A stretch of DNA of 6,472 bases from an uncultured Clostridium sp. GTDB lineage: Bacteria > Bacillota > Clostridia > TANB77 > CAG-508. This document shows, in pieces, positions 4,500 to 6,472 of this stretch. The notes under the pieces are model-generated. The model had not been told where the DNA came from. It ran no database searches and saw only the letters and a program-made list of their open reading frames with translations. Position 1 is the stretch's first letter. Each line of letters opens with the position of its first letter. The stretch lies in assembly GCA_948465625.1 (NCBI GenBank), contig CAOJXM010000062.1:1-6472 (forward strand). The letters run 5' to 3'. Made by a program: the position numbers and the translations under genes.

Positions 4500-5891
4500 A
4501 TGAGAAAAAGAAAACAGCTACTATTAAGCATACTACTAATCATTAGCATAAACTTAATCTTTATCCAACAAATGTATGCAGCAACAGGAATTATTCAAAC
4601 TGAAACCATCCGATTAAGAAAACAAGCATCAACGAATTCAACAATATTAGACTTAATATCAGAAGGGGAAAAAGTAGAAATTCTTTCAGAAGAAAAGGAA
4701 TGGTATAAAGTAAAATACAAAGGAATGACAGGATATGTAAGTAAAGAATATGTAAAAGTAGATGGAAAAATAACCAGTAGCACACCTACACCTAGTCCTA
4801 CACCAAAATCAAGTGCAACTCCTACACCAACGCCTACTCTGGCACCAACTCCAACTCCAGAACCAACACAGGAACCTAATCCTACGCCAGAGCCAAGTAC
4901 AACACCAGATACCTCACAAGAAGAACAAACAGGAACAATAACAGTAGGAGAGATAAAAAAAGTAAAACAAACAGAAAAATTATACATTTTACCATTAATC
5001 CATTATAGTAGCATTTATGAAATTACAACCAGTGATACTATTAAAATATTGCAAATTGTAAACAATTGGGCATATGTAGAAACAAAAGGAATGAATGGTT
5101 GGGTAATTGTAGATAGATTAGAAGAAAAAGAGGAAACGACACCAGTTAGTACACAACCAGAAGAAGAACCAACTAAGCAAGAAGAAGTAACACCAACACC
5201 AGAACCAACGCCACAAACCAACAAAACAGCTTACATTAAAGGGGAGCAAGTAAATTTTAGAGAAAAAGCAAAAAATGATTCAGAAGTAATACAAACCTTA
5301 AAGCAAAATACAAAAGTAGAAATAATTGAAAAAGGGGAAGAATGGTCAAAAGTAAAATACAATGGAAAAGAAGGATATGTTGCAACTAGACTACTTTCTG
5401 ATACCAAAATAGAAGTAACCAATCGTTCTGCACAACCAAGAACAGCGGGAAATTTAGTTGTAGAACAAACTGCACAAACAGAAGAACTAATCACAGCAGA
5501 AGCAAAGGCAAACAACAAAGGGAGTGAAATTGTTGCCTATGCCAAACAATTTTTAGGGTGCAAATATATATATGGTGGAGCAAGTCCAAAAGGATTTGAT
5601 TGTTCTGGGTTTACTCAATATGTATACAAACATTTTGGTTATAACATTGCAAGAACAGCAACAGCACAATCTAAAAATGGAAGACAAGTCAGCAAAAGTG
5701 AATTACAATTGGGGGATTTAGTCATCTTTACACCATATAATTCCAACAGTGGAATCGGTCATGTAGGAATTTATATTGGAGATAACCAATTTATTCACGC
5801 ATCATCCGAAAAAACAGGTGTTATCATCTCTTCCTTAAATAGTGATATGTATACAAGAAGATATGTAACAGCAAGAAGAATTTTAGAATAA
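4500..5891 (+). CDS. Secreted SH3-domain NlpC/P60 peptidoglycan endopeptidase
   Basis: The 463-residue protein is an exported cell-wall hydrolase. A signal peptide covers about 1-27 (basic RKRK, hydrophobic core 7-22, likely cut after MYA). Three bacterial SH3 units follow at about 30-87, 147-207 and 243-300. Units 1 and 3 are clear (KVEILSEEKEWYKVKYKGMTGYV; KVEIIEKGEEWSKVKYNGKEGYV, in parts); unit 2 is diverged. Thr/Pro-rich linkers lie at 94-137 and 213-241. The C-terminal NlpC/P60 domain (about 341-463) has Cys368 in FDCSG, His421 in GHVGIYIG and His433 in FIHASS, the expected catalytic set. The family cuts gamma-D-glutamyl-diamino-acid bonds in stem peptides, while SH3 units usually bind the wall. 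ATG 4500 follows AAAGGAG (4487-4493). There is no LPXTG anchor. It has its own promoter and may be co-transcribed with comEC 37 nt downstream. Confidence 0.92.
   Translation: MRKRKQLLLSILLIISINLIFIQQMYAATGIIQTETIRLRKQASTNSTILDLISEGEKVEILSEEKEWYKVKYKGMTGYVSKEYVKVDGKITSSTPTPSPTPKSSATPTPTPTLAPTPTPEPTQEPNPTPEPSTTPDTSQEEQTGTITVGEIKKVKQTEKLYILPLIHYSSIYEITTSDTIKILQIVNNWAYVETKGMNGWVIVDRLEEKEETTPVSTQPEEEPTKQEEVTPTPEPTPQTNKTAYIKGEQVNFREKAKNDSEVIQTLKQNTKVEIIEKGEEWSKVKYNGKEGYVATRLLSDTKIEVTNRSAQPRTAGNLVVEQTAQTEELITAEAKANNKGSEIVAYAKQFLGCKYIYGGASPKGFDCSGFTQYVYKHFGYNIARTATAQSKNGRQVSKSELQLGDLVIFTPYNSNSGIGHVGIYIGDNQFIHASSEKTGVIISSLNSDMYTRRYVTARRILE
4779..4910 (+). repeat. Low-complexity Thr/Pro-coding repeat (linker)
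   Basis: This in-frame stretch encodes residues 94-137 of the hydrolase, dominated by alternating Thr-Pro and Ser/Glu-Pro pairs. The DNA is built from degenerate six-base units such as ccTACA, ccAACT and ccAACG. It gives an extended flexible spacer between SH3 units 1 and 2. A second, shorter Pro/Glu/Thr linker lies at about 5136-5222. Such repeats can vary in length between strains. Confidence 0.7.
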
Positions 5892-5928
5892 AAATGGGGG
5901 CAATTAAAAATAAAGGCAGGTAGCAAAC

Positions 5929-6472
5929 ATGAAAAGACCAATTTTAATTGCATTATTAGGATATATCATAGGAATTATATGGGAGCTATACTTAAAAACA
6001 AGTATAGTTCTTTTTGTAATTAGTACAATTATAATTTATATACTAGCTAAAATAGTGCTAAAACAAATTAACACACAAAAACTTAGTAGAATGCAAAAAA
6101 GAAAAATAAGAAGAATTAGAGTATGCACCCAGGCAAAGAAAACTCCAAAAATCATAATTATCCTACTAATCTTTGCAACAATATCCAATTTTATAATCAA
6201 AAAAGAAAATGAGCAATACGATAAAAAATTTCAAAACATAACACAAGGCAAATTTGTAGCAACAATAGTAGAACAACAAAAGCAAACCAACTATAATAGG
6301 CAATATAAAATAAAGTTAGATACCAATACATATCTTCTCTTAAAAGTAAAAGAACAAACCCAGTTAGAACTGGGGGACAAGATTGAATTTATGGGAAAAC
6401 TAGAATTGCCACAAGAACAAAGAAATTACAAAGGATTTGATTATAAAGAATATCTAAAAACTAAGAAAATAT
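5929..6472 (+). CDS. comEC: ComEC/Rec2-family DNA-uptake channel protein, N-terminal part (cut by window end)
   Basis: Only the first 181 codons are present; the frame is still open at the window end. The visible part has hydrophobic segments at about 4-22, 25-46 and 74-90, with a basic loop between the second and third (MQKRKIRRIRV). After these comes a soluble region with beta-strand character, KFVATIVEQQ and YKIKLDTNTYLLLKV, followed by GDKIEFMGKLELP and QRNYKGFDYKEYLKTKKI. This last motif, with FDYKEYL (170-176), is the hallmark of the N-terminal DUF4131 region of ComEC. ComEC forms the membrane channel through which single-stranded DNA enters during natural transformation. The competence and metallo-beta-lactamase-like domains would lie beyond the window. 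The ATG at 5929 has only a modest ribosome binding site (GGCAGG, 5915-5920). It starts 37 nt after the hydrolase with no terminator between. Confidence 0.82.
   Translation, partial: MKRPILIALLGYIIGIIWELYLKTSIVLFVISTIIIYILAKIVLKQINTQKLSRMQKRKIRRIRVCTQAKKTPKIIIILLIFATISNFIIKKENEQYDKKFQNITQGKFVATIVEQQKQTNYNRQYKIKLDTNTYLLLKVKEQTQLELGDKIEFMGKLELPQEQRNYKGFDYKEYLKTKKI

Noticed and set aside
4779..4910. A CRISPR-like or tandem-repeat array
   Set aside because: The repeats are short, degenerate and in frame with a Thr/Pro protein linker; there are no unique spacers.
4595..4987. A Gly/Val-rich open frame on the - strand in the hydrolase gene
   Set aside because: The Gly-Val repeats are the reverse complement of the Thr/Pro linker codons and not an independent protein.
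5894..5923. A nine-codon reading frame (MGAIKNKGR) between the hydrolase and comEC, as a possible leader peptide
   Set aside because: There is no ribosome binding site before it, no attenuator structure, and it is short enough to arise by chance.

Overview
The window is AT-rich chromosomal DNA that reads as a low-GC Gram-positive bacterium of the Firmicutes, most likely a Clostridia-type anaerobe. Supporting signs are strong AGGAGG-type ribosome binding sites at most genes, SecE with a single membrane segment, the four-cysteine form of L33, a secreted SH3-NlpC/P60 wall hydrolase, sigma-A-like promoters with 17-bp spacers, and arginine written mainly as AGA. The species cannot be named from the sequence. 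All genes lie on the + strand, and no mobile element, CRISPR array, rRNA or tRNA was seen.

Region 1 (1-3599) is a transcription/translation operon in the order rpmG (L33), secE, nusG, rplK (L11), rplA (L1), rplJ (L10), rplL (L7/L12). It opens with a strong extended -10 promoter whose predicted transcript begins with a hairpin. Two autoregulatory RNA elements can be read directly. Between rplK and rplA lies a short hairpin resembling the L1-binding site of 23S rRNA, next to the rplA Shine-Dalgarno sequence. Between rplA and rplJ lies an L10-type leader with three competing pairings: kink-turn hairpin, antiterminator and terminator. A further hairpin sits between rplJ and rplL. The operon ends after rplL at an intrinsic terminator, so rpoB/rpoC are not the next genes.

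Region 2 (3597-4346) is mtnN, encoding MTA/SAH nucleosidase. Its promoter overlaps the T-tract of the preceding terminator and predicts a leader of only about 13 nt.

Region 3 (4347-6472) starts with an A-rich stretch and a near-consensus promoter whose -10 is half of an inverted repeat. It drives a secreted three-SH3 NlpC/P60 peptidoglycan hydrolase. After 37 nt comes the 5' part of comEC, the DNA-uptake channel gene, cut by the window edge; the two may be co-transcribed.

The gene content is mostly conserved and well known. The parts worth a second look are the RNA switches, the unusual Asn/Thr-rich extracytoplasmic tail of SecE, the compact terminator/promoter junction and a possible REP-like palindrome remnant after rplL. 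No wholly new system was found.
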